The notes under the pieces were generated by a model. The model was not told where the DNA came from. It searched no databases and saw only the letters and a program-made list of their open reading frames with translations. Of a stretch of DNA of 64,000 bases, positions 12,512 to 22,565 are shown one piece after another (position 1 is the stretch's first letter; every line of letters starts with the position of its first letter). Where the stretch lies: NCBI RefSeq assembly GCF_021462225.1, contig NC_061805.1:28847958-28911957 (forward strand), in the 5' to 3' direction. Source of the DNA: Girardinichthys multiradiatus. Lineage: Eukaryota; Chordata; Actinopteri; Cyprinodontiformes; Goodeidae. The translations under genes were made by a program, and so were the position numbers.

Positions 12512-15500
12512 GTGTGTGTGTAGGGACAAGGGTTAGTTTTTAACCACCGGCCCACGAGCTGAACCACCGGCACGAGCGCAACATCAAGTACGCAAGAGGC
12601 GACAGTGTCTGGGGCGCTGATATTTTGCTGGACCATTGTGCCCTAAACATTGCCATATCAACCTGTTAGGGATAACCTTTATTTATATGACTCATAGCTG
12701 TTTTTCCCACTTATCCCATAATGATATTAAGCATAAATTCTAATGTTTCCTTTTTGTTAGAAAAGGATGCTCATTGACACACATTACAAAGATAAATGGC
12801 CCAAGGTTTGTCATGAATGACCTGTGGCTGAGGCACTGGGTTTGATGGTGGAGCAGGTTGTAACTGGGTTGATTAGAAAGCCACAGCACACTTAGATTAA
12901 GGATGGACACCCGCTACTACACAACCTACCAGATAGACACCACAATGGTGACACATAGTCTACTGATAATCACTGAGGGAGGGCACATCCATTGCATTGG
13001 AGCGCCAGATATAAAACTACATGTGACCTTCTTTCGGTGCTCTTCGTCATCCTTTTACAAACTGCGACGGTCCGAGACGGGAGCCTCAGCGCTGATCTCT
13101 GTAACCATTCCTCTGCCTAATTTAGATTAAAGGAGCTGAAAGTTAGAAAATGTTTGACAGTCGTTCCTTTAAGAGTCAGTGTTAGATAGAGTCTGATCGC
13201 CTCTGGGAACCAGGGACTGGAGAGACTCCCGAGAGATCTGACCGTCAACAGGGTGCGGTAGCTCGGACAAGCCTCTCCTCTGCTCCAGTCAGGCAGACCA
13301 GCTCTGTTGCGCGCTGGCGAACAGCTGATCTACAGGGGTTGGACAATGAAACTGAAACACCTGGTTTTAGACCACAATAATTTATTAGTATGGTGTAGGG
13401 CCTCCTTTTGTGGCCAATACAGCGTCAATTCGTCTTGGGAATGACATATACAAGTCCTGCACAGTGGTCAGAGGGATTTTAAGCCATTCTTCTTGCAGGA
13501 TAGTGGCCAGGTCACTACGTGATACTGGTGGAGGAAAACGTTTCCTGACTCGCTCCTCCAAAACACCCCAAAGTGGCTCAATAATATTTAGATCTGGTGA
13601 CTGTGCAGGCCATGGGAGATGTTCAACTTCACTTTCATGTTCATCAAACCAATCTTTCACCAGTCTTGCTATGTGTATTGGTGCATTGTCATCCTGATAC
13701 ACGGCACCACCTTCAGGATACAATGTTTGAACCGTTGGATGCACATGGTCCTCAAGAATGGTTCGGTAGTCCTTGGCAGTGACGCGCCCATCTAGCACAA
13801 GTATTGGACCAAGGGAATGCCCCCCAAGCGTCACTCTGGGCATGCAACAGTCTGGGTGGTACGCTTCTTTGGGGCTTCTCCACACCGTAACTCTCCCGGA
13901 TGTGGGGAAAACAGTAAAGGTGGACTCATCAGAGAACAATACATGTTTCACATTGTCCACAGCCCAAGATTTGCGCTCCTTGCACCATTGAATCCGACGT
14001 TTGGCATTGGCATGAGTGACCAAAGGTTTGGCTATAGCAGCCCGGCCGTGTATATTGACCCTGTGGAGCTCCCGACGGACAGTTCTGGTGGAAACAGGAG
14101 AGTTGAGGTGCACATTTAATTCTGCCATGATTTGGGCAGCCGTGGTTTTATGTTTTTTGGATACAATCTGGGTTAGCACCCAAACATCCCTTTCAGACAG
14201 TTTCCTCTTGCGTCCACAGTTAGTCCTGTTGGATGTGGTTCGTCCTTCTTGGTGGTATGCTGACATTACCCTGGATACCGTGGCTCTTGATACATCACAA
14301 AGACTTGCTGTCTTGGTCACAGATGCGCCAGCAAGACGTGCACCAACAATTTGTCCTTTTTTGAACTCTGGTATGTCACCCATAATGTTGTGTGCATTTC
14401 AATATTTTGATCAAAACTGTGCTCTTACCCTGCTAATTGAACCTTCACACTCTGCTCTTACTGGTGCAATGTGCAATCAATGAAGACTGGCTACCAGGCT
14501 GGTCCAATTTAGCCATGAAATCTCCCACACTAAAATGACAGGTGTTTCCATTTCATTGTCTAACCCCTGTATAACACATAACATGCGCTGCAGGGCGGCC
14601 AGCTGAGCTGACAATGAAGAGCGGAGATCAGAAAAAAATCCCAAGCTTAATTATGCAGGGGTATTCAGAAAATACCGGCTCGTTTTGCATCTGGTTTCAT
14701 TCCCGCCGCTTAGCGATTCGTTTGCTTTATGTTGTGAGCATGGGAAATCTCCAACACGAACTTAAAATGCAAATCTGTCAAGATCATATTTTCTCCTCTG
14801 AGATGCGCGTCGTGTATTCACGTAAGCTGCTTCTATCGATGAAGCGTGTTATCATTCAAAACCAATCACATATATATAGAATATTGATGATGTATTACAG
14901 ATAATCCCAGTTCCCACGGTCCCTGAATGCAACAGCTGGGAATATGTTGTTCAGCCGCTGTGTTGAGCTGTCAGTCATGATTCCACACCCGTGATCCGAG
15001 GCCCCGCCCCTCACGCCAAAACAGGGCCAAAAGTTTGAAGCCAAAAAAAATAAATAAATCTGCAAGTTCGAAAAAAAAAACTTGAATCTGAAAAGTAGTT
15101 TGGAACTTATTTTTTCCTGTTTCACAGCAGTTTTTTTTTTCAGTTGCAAAACTTTTTTTCCAGTTTTCACATTTTTTGGGGAGAGGTTCAAAATAATTTT
15201 TCAGGTTCAAATTATTTTCATTTGAACAAACTTTATGGCCCCAATTTAGCTCCATAGCCACCCTGACTGTCAGGTTTTCATCAGAGGATGGTGAGGGGAG
15301 GGAGGTTGGGGGTATCAGAGTAAAGGGGGAAATGCAAATGGAAGCCACATTTATAGACTTATTTGTAAAACCATGTATTCTTCCCAGTCCAATTCAACAT
15401 TATGTACTACTTTATGATGGTCGATCAACTAAAATCTCAATTAAAAAAAACACATCTATGTATGAGGTAGTAACATGACAAAATAAGAAAAAGTTCAAGT

Positions 15501-16306
15501 TGTATCAATACTTTTGCAAGGCACTGTATGTCAAAAACCAAAAAATTATAAATAGAAGCAGTTTCACTGGTAACCCACTGTTACCAAACACAGATCGGGT
15601 CTGATTTAAGATTTGTTTATTATTCTACTAAAGCTGATTTAATGGCTGTTCTCGAGGGATTAACTATTTCTGGGGTGACCGATCTTTTTCTAATAATATA
15701 AACTTCCCTGGCACTCAACTAGAAGCAAGAGATTAGGGGTCACTTGGTACAGCAAGGGCAAACAATGAAAAATCAAAACTCTGATTATGCCCAGTAGAGC
15801 AGAAGCTCAGTCCTTATAAGAAGAGAGAAACGAAGAGACAAAAACAGAAATAGAAACTATGTGTCCGAAATTTGAAAAAAATGTCGCGAATGATGGGAGA
15901 ATGTAAAGCCTGAATGGGCAAAGAATAAAAGCAGATGTAGAGCCTAAATAAACCTGAGTCAGAGATGAACAAAGATTATTTTTAGGCGTGACAAATTCAT
16001 ATGGCTACTTCTGGAAGGCCATGTAATTATCTCTACAGCGTACTCTCTGGCTCAAACACTGACAGTCTCTCTCACACGGTATGACCAGAAGATAAACATT
16101 GGGATCGGACGCTGCTCTGAAGTGAGTCAAAAGCTAAATCAGCACTGGAACAGAACATCATCATAAAAGTGAATCAAGAGCGAAGAAGATCATAATACAA
16201 AAAATGTGTCTTTAAGCTGCACACATTCCCACACATCACTGCCTGTGTGTGTAGCTGTGCATGCATCTGCTCACCCCTTCTCTGTGGCCATTTTGGGCTT
16301 GTTCAT
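20..16306 (-). CDS. agtpbp1: Cytosolic carboxypeptidase 1 (tubulin deglutamylase), N-terminal part, five coding exons
   Basis: AGTPBP1/CCP1 is a cytosolic zinc carboxypeptidase that trims polyglutamate from tubulin and other proteins. Seen: minus-strand coding exons 16275-16306 (start codon 16306-16304; MNKPKMATEKG), 10302-10432 (NSRVLMLLGQLERMN), 870-937 (SKGSSGMEVILASLE), 437-500 (VQTTLNIMYILSELL) and 20-166 (VFVSKGGTGILFQILILASK). All have GT donors and AG acceptors, and the phases join into one frame of about 147 codons. The peptide order matches the start of vertebrate AGTPBP1 (NSR-LL-QLE, KGSTGME, LQTTLNI, TKGG-LLQLL-ASKESPP). This is the armadillo-like N-terminal region; the carboxypeptidase domain lies beyond position 1. 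The last exon ends in phase 1 and continues off the window. The intron from 938 to 10301 is full of transposons. The next gene on the divergent strand is naa35, as in tetrapods. The match is recalled, not computed. Confidence 0.9.
938..5559. other. agtpbp1 intron, no gene seen
   Basis: AT-rich sequence without splice-compatible conserved frames. Only short spurious ORFs occur. No clear transposon ends were recognised in this part. Confidence 0.5.
5560..5725. repeat. hAT-like repeat ends
   Basis: AGGTGTCCAAAGTGCGGTC to about 5615, then AGGGCTGAAACAAATATTTG to about 5700, resemble the termini of two common fish hAT-derived repeats. No transposase is seen. Confidence 0.4.
5827..7436 (-). mobile_element. 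Tc1-like DD34E transposon, copy 1 (1610 bp, 200-bp inverted repeats)
   Basis: It starts CAGGTCC and ends GGACCTG, flanked by TA on both sides (5825-5826, 7437-7438), the Tc1 target duplication. The terminal inverted repeats are long, about 200 bases each (5827-6026 and 7237-7436). It sits in an agtpbp1 intron within older repeat DNA. A second copy of the same family lies at 50743-52209. The high similarity of the two copies and the well-kept termini suggest recent activity. Confidence 0.95.
6104..7108 (-). pseudogene. Tc1-like transposase of copy 1, single premature stop
   Basis: A DDE transposase that would cut and paste the element. The natural start is ATG at 7108-7106 (MGKTADLTAVRKATIDTL), giving a 334-aa frame to the stop at 6104. 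The frame is broken only once, by TGA at codon 31 (7018-7016), within the first helix-turn-helix region. The other copy has CGA there, so this is a CpG-type transition. Catalytic residues visible: FSDES (first Asp), FQHDLAPAH (second Asp) and NPIENLWD (Glu), with 34 residues between the second Asp and Glu (DD34E). Reading only from 6967 gives 287 open codons, but that would begin on GTG and lack part of the DNA-binding domain. Confidence 0.9.
9164..10271 (-). mobile_element. Degenerate Tc1-like element (CACTTTATTAGGT family)
   Basis: The left end CATTAGGTATACCTCGCTAG (9179-9198) pairs with CACCTAATAAAGTGGTGAGTG at the right end (to about 10271). Inside, the minus strand keeps broken transposase motifs, including LMVAQH and YPSSDACFQQDNAP, then HDNEF-like residues. 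Many stops and deletions; inactive. Confidence 0.75.
11261..11803 (+). mobile_element. Internally deleted Tc1-like element with transposase C-terminus
   Basis: Inverted ends AGTACTGTGCAAAAGTTTTA and its complement (11776-11803), with about 30 bases of arm ending in GGCAGGTGTG. The inside encodes the end of a Tc1 transposase (WPPQSPDLNIMECVWDYMKR, then an in-frame TAG), stopping at AAATATTGA near 11667. The first two thirds are missing. Confidence 0.85.
12249..12465 (+). mobile_element. Tc1-like transposase fragment, inverted copy of 10845-11055
   Basis: Nearly identical to the reverse complement of 10845-11055, from ACCAAGACATGGCCATCC to CATGTGAGGGCC. It lies just inside the left arm of the foldback structure. 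No element ends are attached, so it is a fragment. Confidence 0.9.
12475..12522 (+). repeat. TG/TGCG microsatellite
   Basis: Alternating purine-pyrimidine run of TGTG, then about eight TGCG units, then CGTGTG. It can adopt Z-DNA. Confidence 0.9.
12540..13330. other. Unclassified cargo of the foldback element, left half
   Basis: No convincing reading frame. The stretch is less AT-rich than its surroundings and includes a TATAAAA (13010-13016) and a GC-rich end (13180-13325). It could be promoter-like or repeat-derived, but I recognise no family. Confidence 0.3.
13333..14569 (-). mobile_element. Tc1/mariner DD36E transposon, apparently intact (1237 bp)
   Basis: Ends are CAGGGGTTGGACAATGAAAC (left) and its near-perfect inverted partner (right). 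They form inverted repeats of about 31 bases and are flanked by TA at 13331-13332 and 14570-14571. One uninterrupted transposase gene fills the element. The 36-residue spacing matches the family named Incomer (IC), known from fish and other animals; the family name is recalled, not searched. It is inserted inside the foldback element at 11888-15249. Confidence 0.92.
13385..14383 (-). CDS. DD36E Tc1/mariner transposase, full length (332 aa)
   Basis: Cut-and-paste transposase. ATG at 14383-14381, TAA at 13387-13385, no internal stop. The N-terminal half has two helix-turn-helix parts: KKGQIVGARLAGASVTKTA with SRATVSRVMSAY, then TTAAQIMAELN with STRTVRREL. GRKRK between them resembles an AT-hook-like linker. 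The catalytic core shows FSDES, YQDDNAPIH and NIIEPLW, with 36 residues between the second Asp and the Glu. All three catalytic acids are present. Length is normal for the superfamily (about 340). It has no introns and no host-gene relationship. Because ORF, inverted repeats and TA sites are all intact, it could be mobile, but expression cannot be judged. Confidence 0.93.
   Translation of the reverse strand: MGDIPEFKKGQIVGARLAGASVTKTASLCDVSRATVSRVMSAYHQEGRTTSNRTNCGRKRKLSERDVWVLTQIVSKKHKTTAAQIMAELNVHLNSPVSTRTVRRELHRVNIHGRAAIAKPLVTHANAKRRIQWCKERKSWAVDNVKHVLFSDESTFTVFPTSGRVTVWRSPKEAYHPDCCMPRVTLGGHSLGPILVLDGRVTAKDYRTILEDHVHPTVQTLYPEGGAVYQDDNAPIHIARLVKDWFDEHESEVEHLPWPAQSPDLNIIEPLWGVLEERVRKRFPPPVSRSDLATILQEEWLKIPLTTVQDLYMSFPRRIDAVLATKGGPTPY
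14572..14868. other. Unclassified cargo of the foldback element, right half
   Basis: About 300 bases between the DD36E element and the right arm. No protein match recognised. Presumably continuous with 12540-13330 before the DD36E element inserted. Confidence 0.3.
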
Positions 16307-16334
16307 TTTTTCCTACGTCAAAAGGTCATATCGT
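16275..16334 (-). other. agtpbp1: agtpbp1 exon 2 (5'UTR plus start codon)
   Basis: The acceptor follows a pyrimidine-rich tract ending TTGCAG. The exon has 28 bases of leader, then ATG at 16306-16304 and 32 coding bases, and ends at donor GTGAGC. Joining to the exon at 10302-10432 makes a Gly codon across the junction (GG plus T), which fixes both splice sites. Confidence 0.8.
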
Positions 16335-17443
16335 CTGCAAGAGAACGAAAAGAAAGTTCACATTACTAAAAAAGAACAAGTCAAAACATTCCACAACATT
16401 TGGAAACAAGCGTGAATAACCTTCACCCACAATGTCGCATTCCCACAGGACCCCCAACCGGCCAAGCAACTATGGCAAAACCAGCTGACAATAAAGCTCA
16501 ACTGTCCCCAGCTTTGAATGTACTGGTCTATAAATATGTGCAGGATTTGTCCCAAACTGGCATCCTGTGTAGGGTCATAAAAGAGTAAACTGTTTTACAG
16601 CATAACATTATATATTAGGCTATAATTAGATGCCTGATTAAACAATTCTTGCACACGTATATCAATTTCTACCTTATACATTGGAGAAGCCCTGAGAGTC
16701 ATGGAAAAACCTAAATACTACCTCTTAATGTTTAAGGATTTTATATGCAAAGACCTAGATACTCTGGATTATTTTTTTTAGCACGGACCACACACATATA
16801 CAAAAACACCCCATTACTTAACAGCTTGTAAAACCCACCAAAGCAGAAAAGGCTGAAATATTTTTTTTCCTAATCATCTTTGAAAGATTATTTTGAGATC
16901 TACAAACATTAGCTTGTGCAGATCTTTTAAATTTATGCCTTTTGATTCTGAATGTGAGACAAGGTATTGTGACAACAATTGTGCTGTGGTAATGATTATA
17001 AACCCTAATTGTTGACATTTACAAACTTAAAAACTGATGTGGGTGAGATTAATGCTTTTGCTGCTCAAACTATCTTTTTCACATATTCCTCAAATAAATA
17101 TTGCATCTATGTTTTAAAATATAAAACTGCCATAGGTGCAGTATTTGATTTAATTGGTGTTGTAAAGCAGCCTATTTAATAATGGGAAGGATTTAAATTT
17201 AGAGCAGTGCTTGCAAGGCTCTAGAGTCATGCAGTGATAAATTTATAGGTGAACAGACTGCTGAGTTGTGATATTGACTGAGCAATCACAGCACCATGTT
17301 TATTTTCATTTGAAGCCATTCTGATGTAGATTTGCTTTAGTGTTTCAGACCATTGCCCTGTTGCACAGCTGTCAGACAAATGGCCCGACATCTTACTCTA
17401 AAATATTAGTACACAGTAGGAGTTCAAGAGTTCATTGTTAGAG

Positions 17444-17802
17444 AATCTCACAAAAGTGAGTACACTACACAGCTTATTTTCTTTTTGTAAATATTTTATA
17501 TCTTTGCATGGGACAACACTGAAGATGTGACACTTTGATTCAATGTAGTCTGTGAACAGCTTGTATAACAGTATAAATTTGTTGTCCCCTGAAAAAAACT
17601 CGGCACACAGTCATGTGTGTACAGCTCTAAGTTAAAATGTCCAAATTGTCCCCAATTAGAAATTTTCCCTCCCTATTGTCATGTTACTCGTTGTGTTACA
17701 AGGTTTCAGGTGTGAATGAAGAGCAAATGTGTTAAATCTGGTGTAAAAAAATATAATGTTTACCAAAATGTGGAGGTGTACTCGCTTTTGTGGGGTACTA
17801 TA
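17444..17802. mobile_element. MITE-like internally deleted Tc1-like element
   Basis: The left end CTCACAAAAGTGAGTACACTA and right end GTGGAGGTGTACTCGCTTTTGTGGGGTACTA are degenerate inverted repeats of a common fish Tc1 family. No transposase remains between them. Confidence 0.65.
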
Positions 17803-18727
17803 GCTCTGTGTCTGCAAAACAGGTACAAATCCATTAGCCCTCAACCACTGACGGTTTGTATGGAGGTATTTACTGCTACACAGAGTCTGATTTTCACCAA
17901 ATAGAATTTACGTAAAACGTCCAAACTTTGATCTCAACAAGCCAAACAATACTGATCCAAATCCATGTTGTGCCAGCTTATTCTTTTGTTCTTTTCGTTG
18001 AAAGAGGACGCTTTCTATTGAAAACACCAGCCATTAACTAATGCCCCTTTTCCATTTGAAGGTTCCAGCTCTGCACCTCCCTACTTGGTCTCACTCTACT
18101 CCAACCTGTTGCGTTTATAACAACAGGTCATGGCTTTAAGCGCCGTCTCCAGCAGTAAGTGTAGTGTGCTGTGTTGCCATTTATGTGTGACATTGTTGTA
18201 TTAAACTAATGCAGGAATGTCTTATATATGTTTTTCATGTATAAAATGATCCACTGGGATAATTATGTGTCACACTGCCCAACCAGAACTTATTATAGCC
18301 GCTGGACCGGCAATGCTCAAAAGTTTGCCTGAAGGAGTTAAAATGCTGAGGTTTATGAGGACCTTTTGTCTCAGCCATACCAATAATTAGAACAAGGACT
18401 TTAAAGCGCAAAATCGCAGACTTTTGATCGAGGTAAAGTTAGTTTCTAGTTTGGGGGTGGGATATTCAGCAAGGTCTTCCTCCAATTTGACCTGATGCAG
18501 GCAGTCTGATTATGGGCAGCAACTTTCTGCCTGCTCCTTCCTCCTGCAGACAGTGGTTCGCTTTAGGACTGAGGATACATTTTCAAACCAAACATGCTGT
18601 TTCCTGGTGGAATTGTTTTGTGTGTTTTGGGGAAAATGTAGGTGCGTCTGAATTTTTAAAAATCAGTTTTTTCAACCTGAAAACAGTCTGCAACAATGGC
18701 TACATTGATCCAGATATTCTTTAAACA

Positions 18728-19083
18728 TACTCTACTAGTCAAAAGTCTGAACTCATCTTTATCATTCAATGGCTGTTGCTTAATTTTATTACTTTCTACG
18801 TTGTAGATACATCGTGAAGACAACAAAAAGCAAAGGTATATAGAATTATGCAGCAAAAAAAAACAAAACTGTGAAGTAACTCAAAACATCTTTAATATTT
18901 TGGATTTCTCGAAATAGCCCCTCTTTTTTTTCATTTCTGCTTTGCACACTGTTGACATTCTCTCCATGAGCTTCACGATGTAGCCATCTGAAATAGTCTT
19001 GAAGCAGTTACCAGAGGTAGAAAAAAAATACAGACAAATCATTGAATGAAAAGGTGTGTCCAAACTTTTGACTGGTAGTGCAA
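18728..19083 (-). mobile_element. Internally deleted Tc1-like element
   Basis: Left end TACTAGTCAAAAGTCTGAACT and right end GTGTGTCCAAACTTTTGACTGGTAG are inverted partners. The roughly 300 bases between them hold only a remnant of minus-strand transposase leader. Confidence 0.65.
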
Positions 19084-19152
19084 TTTGTTTGATAAAATGT
19101 ACATCCACACCCTCTCTGAGATGCCCATCAAAGAAGTAATATCCAAGGCATG

Positions 19153-19164
19153 CCAGTAGGGGGC
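19153..19164 (+). promoter_or_regulatory. CTCF-like motif
   Basis: CCAGTAGGGGGC fits the same core consensus, same orientation as the site at 53678. Binding is not shown. Confidence 0.3.
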
Positions 19165-19556
19165 AATAACACTGACATTACCATCTACATTTAAAACAAA
19201 ATGATTCTGACCATGGCTAAAGCAGTGTTAGGCTAAAGATTTGACAGGTCCCCACAAAACAAATGTTGTGCATGCTTTCTTTGACACACTTTCATATTTT
19301 TTCTTTGTTAATTCAATAGAAGCAGAGTCAGGACAAATTAAGGTAGTTGTGTAAGGCAGTTTGTTCCAAAACAAAGAAGCTATGAGACAAAATAAAGAAA
19401 AACTTTTAAAAAATGCCTTGAGTGATATTACACAAAACACAGCATTCCCTGATGTCCTGCATGCTTATTGGTAAAATAGCTTTAGATAAAGGTCAAATTT
19501 ATGACCTTAACACAAGCTTACATCTAAAAATATAAGTTTTGAACAAAATATGTACA

Positions 19557-20915
19557 GTGGTGGTCCCCCTTCATAAGAAGGGGGATCGGAGGGTGTGTTC
19601 CAACTACAGGGGATCACACTTCTCAGCCTCCCTGGTAAGGCCTACGCCAGGATGTTGGAGAGGAGAGTTCGGCCGATGGTCGAACCTCGGCTTCAGGAGG
19701 AGCAGTGTGGTTTTCGTCCCGGCCGTGGAACACTGGACCAGCTCTATACCGTCTACAGGGTACTCGAGGGTTCATGGGAGTTTGCCCAACTGGTTCACAT
19801 GTGTTTTGAGGACCTGGAGAAGGCATTCAACTGTGTCCCTCGTGATGCCCTGTGGGGGGTGCTTCAGGAGTATGGAATCGGGGGCCCTTTACTAGGGGCC
19901 ATCCGATCTCTGTTCAAGCGGAGCAGGAGTTTGGTCCGCATCGCCGGCACTAAGTCGGACCTGTTCCCGGTGCATGTTGGACTCCAGCAGGGCTGCCCTT
20001 TGTCACCGGTCCTGTTCATAACTTTTATGGACAAGATTTCTAGATGCAGCCAAGGGCTGGAGGGGGTCTGGTTTGGGGACCAGAGGATTTTGTCTGTTCT
20101 TTTTGCAGATGACGTGGTCCTGCTGGCCCCCTCTAGCCAAGAGCTACAGCATGCACTGGGGCGGTTCGCAGCCGAGTGGGAAGCGGCTGGGATGAAGATC
20201 GTCTCCTCCAAGTCAGAGGCCATGGTACTCGACCGGAAAAGGGTGGCTTGTCCTCTTTAGGTTGGAGGGGAGTTCCTGCCTCAAGTGGAGGAGTCTTGCT
20301 CCTCGGGGTCTTGTTCACGAGTGAGAGAAGAATGGAGCGGGAGATCGAGAGACGGATCGGTGCGGCTGCCGCAGTAATGGGGGCACTGTGCCGGTCCATT
20401 GTGGTGAAGAGAGAGCTGAGCCGAAAAGGGAAGCTCTCGATTTACATTCCTACCCTCACCTATGGCCATGAACTTTGGGTTATGACCGAAAGAACGAGAT
20501 CCCGGATATAAGCGGCTGAAATGAGCTTCCTCCGTAGGATGGCCGGGCACACCCTTAGAGATAGGGTGAAGAGCTCGGCCATCCGGGAGGGGCTCGGAGT
20601 AGAGCCGCTGCTCCTCCACATCGAGAGGAGCCAGTTGAGGTGGCTCGGGCATCTATACCAGATGCCTCCTGGACGCCTTCCTCGGGAGGTGTTCCAGGCA
20701 CGTCCCACCGAGAGGAGGCCCAGGGGACGACCCAGGACACGCTGGAGGGACTATGTCTCTCGGCTGGCCTGGGAACACCTTGGGCTCCACCCGGAGGAGC
20801 TGGAGGAGGTGTCTGGGGAGAGGGACGTCTGGGTGTCTCTGCTGAATCTGCTGCCCCCGCGACCCGGTCCCGGATAAAGCGGAAGACGATGAGTACGAGT
20901 ACCTACAGTAATCAA
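19557..20915 (+). mobile_element. 5'-truncated LINE (reverse transcriptase half), broken
   Basis: APE-type non-LTR retrotransposon; same family as 60090-62700. It begins within the reverse transcriptase (VVVPLHKKGDRRVCSNYRG). It keeps EEQCGFRPGRGTLDQLY, DLEKAFNCVPRDALWGVL, GLQQGCPLSPVLF and LFADDVVLLAPSS, then WLGHLYQMPPGRLP and RRPRGRPRTRWRDYVSRLAW near the C-terminus. The frame is disrupted near 19600, by TAG at about 20260, and again near 20510. It ends with GAGTACGAGTAC-type sequence. 5' truncation is typical of LINE insertion. Clade not assigned with confidence. Confidence 0.9.
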
Positions 20916-21732
20916 TGTAGCATTACTCAAAAAAAACCTCAGATGCAAAAGTAAAATTTGGGCCTGAACATTTTCAGATTTTCCAAAGGAATTAAAAAAA
21001 ACGTAGGCGTTCAGAACGGCATGATGTTTTCTCAACCACAATCACAGGATTAACAGTAAGGTTAAAAGGGAAATTTCAGGACTTGAAGCAATTTCTGTTT
21101 AAATGTTATAAGCAGTTAAAAGGTTACCCACAGTAGGTAACCATATTGGTGTCTTCTTTTAGGATAAATCCAAATAAGTTGTTAAGTAAGATGAAGTTTA
21201 AGTTATCAGTATGGCATTTAACATTTTACTGGTCAGTTACAATGACTAGTGTAACAAGTAGCTTGTAAAAATCCCATTTACAGTTCATCATCAAATATAT
21301 TTTTGGAATATTTGAGTTCATCCAATGAACTAGTCCTCAACAACAATCACAGTTTCTCATGTGGCCCTTTGGCAAAATCAATAGTCCATCTCTACTTTAA
21401 GGCATGGTCTCTACGGTGACCTGTGCGTTAAGCTCTTCAACCCTGCTTTCTGTACAGAAACATGAAGCAATTCAGATCAAAAAAGATTTAAAAAGAAAAA
21501 CAAAATGTAGCTCAAATACATGACTGATTGCATTAATTTTTCATAAATATGATGGAAATACTTTGCTAAATTAAAGTGTTAATTTATTCTGGTCAGGGCA
21601 TTGTTTGGTTAGTTGTGTAAAAGTAGTTTATCTCTAAATGCAAAAATAAAGCTTTGATTACCAAAGGATAATCTTACCAAACGTTTTTTTTTTTTTTTTA
21701 CTTCATCTCACAGACTCAGACAGAAACACCAC

Positions 21733-21753
21733 ATCATCATCATCATCATCATC
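21733..21753 (+). repeat. CAT trinucleotide microsatellite
   Basis: Seven uninterrupted CAT units in an agtpbp1 5'UTR intron. Confidence 0.95.
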
Positions 21754-22233
21754 TGGCTGCTCCACGATGATACAGGCAGATTACCAGATAATTTAAGGTG
21801 ATAATTATAGTCCAAGGGGGAGCAAAGTTGTAACAATAGGTCAGGACATACTTTCAATAAACCAGGTAAACAGCTGACACATTACCCATAGAAGTCTAGC
21901 CAAAACAAACGGTTGACTGGAGGATTTATTCCAACAGACCTGTCTCTTCCCAAAATGTAAAATTCATTAGGGACGAATATTTGCCCTTCTCTTTAAACTT
22001 AAATGTATTGTTATTTTCCTCGTTTCTGAAAGATGTTAAATTGGATAACCCAGCTGAAGCTTATGGCCCCTGCACCTGCTGGGCTGGTCACTCATTAACG
22101 GTCGCCTGTCTGCACCAGCAGGCCAGCTAGCGGCCAAATAAGCTAGCGGAAGTGCTCAACATATAGCACAAAACGAGCTAAGACAACGCAGCAAGTCATC
22201 ACAATAAAAACAAAATAGTAGAATTTCTCAAAC

Positions 22234-22340
22234 CTGCATGAAAAGGAGCTGCCGATCAGCTGAGGGTGGACCGAGTCTGAGATAAGGGGGACAGCTACTG
22301 TTTGCCTGAAACGCCCTGCTGATGATGTGATGAGAGCAGA
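22234..22340 (-). other. agtpbp1: Probable agtpbp1 5'UTR first exon
   Basis: A minus-strand donor (CATGCAG/GTTTGAG) at 22234 ends a GC-richer stretch without a usable long frame. It lies upstream of the start-codon exon and back to back with naa35 exon 1. The 5' edge (about 22340) is a guess; no transcript data were available. Confidence 0.5.
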
Positions 22341-22565
22341 GGGAGTCTCTGTAGCAACGCGAGAGTAGCGGCGTCTTTCTGTTTTGGTTGTTCTAAGCGT
22401 AATTAAGGTGAACCCATTTATTACACAATTTATAGGTTGTTTTAAATTTTCACAGTTTTAGTTTGTGACTTATGAGCTATATCGTGAATTGGAACTTCAC
22501 CAGTATCCAAATGAACTACAAATCCCAGACTGATTGCGACCTATGACGTAAAATGTATGTTCCAG
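22335..22565. promoter_or_regulatory. Divergent agtpbp1/naa35 promoter region
   Basis: About 230 bases separate the two inferred first exons. The stretch has no TATA box but contains an ACTACAAATCCCAG element (22515-22528), which resembles the ZNF143/Staf motif common in TATA-less bidirectional promoters. It also has a CRE-like TGACGTAA (22544-22551) and GTAGCAAC (22351-22358), the complement of an RFX half-site. The motifs are seen; their activity is inferred. Confidence 0.55.

Larger units (their letters stand above)
11888..15249. mobile_element. Foldback structure: 360-380 bp inverted arms around 2.6 kb
   Basis: The left arm 11888-12247 and right arm 14869-15249 are inverted copies with few mismatches; the right arm has about 14 extra bases. 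The arms are rich in A/T homopolymer runs with a G/C-rich patch (GGGGCGGGGCCTC). Between them lie a fragment of a separate Tc1 family (12249-12465), a TGCG microsatellite, about 800 bases of unclassified, GC-richer DNA, the DD36E element, and about 300 more unclassified bases. The class is unknown; it could be a non-autonomous long-TIR DNA element or a local inverted duplication. Confidence 0.75.
10640..15528 (-). mobile_element. Old Tc1-like element (TGCCTTGCAAAAG family), split by later insertions
   Basis: The left end and inverted repeat are at 10640-10820 (TACAATGTCTTACAAAA, degenerate), and transposase N-terminal sequence reads on the minus strand at 10845-11055. Its 5' leader runs to about 11155. 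Matching sequence resumes at about 15300 (GGTATCAGAGTAAAGGGG) and ends in the right inverted repeat CTTTTGCAAGGCACTGTA near 15528. About 4.1 kb of other elements separates the halves. The transposase is heavily deleted and inactive. The family is recognised from memory as a common fish Tc1 lineage. Confidence 0.7.

Noticed and set aside
13010..13325. A retroviral LTR inside the foldback element
   Set aside because: There is a TATAAAA and a GC-rich leader-like end, but no TG...CA boundaries, no primer site and no paired copy.
14016..14483. 155-codon plus-strand frame
   Set aside because: Antisense shadow of the DD36E transposase.
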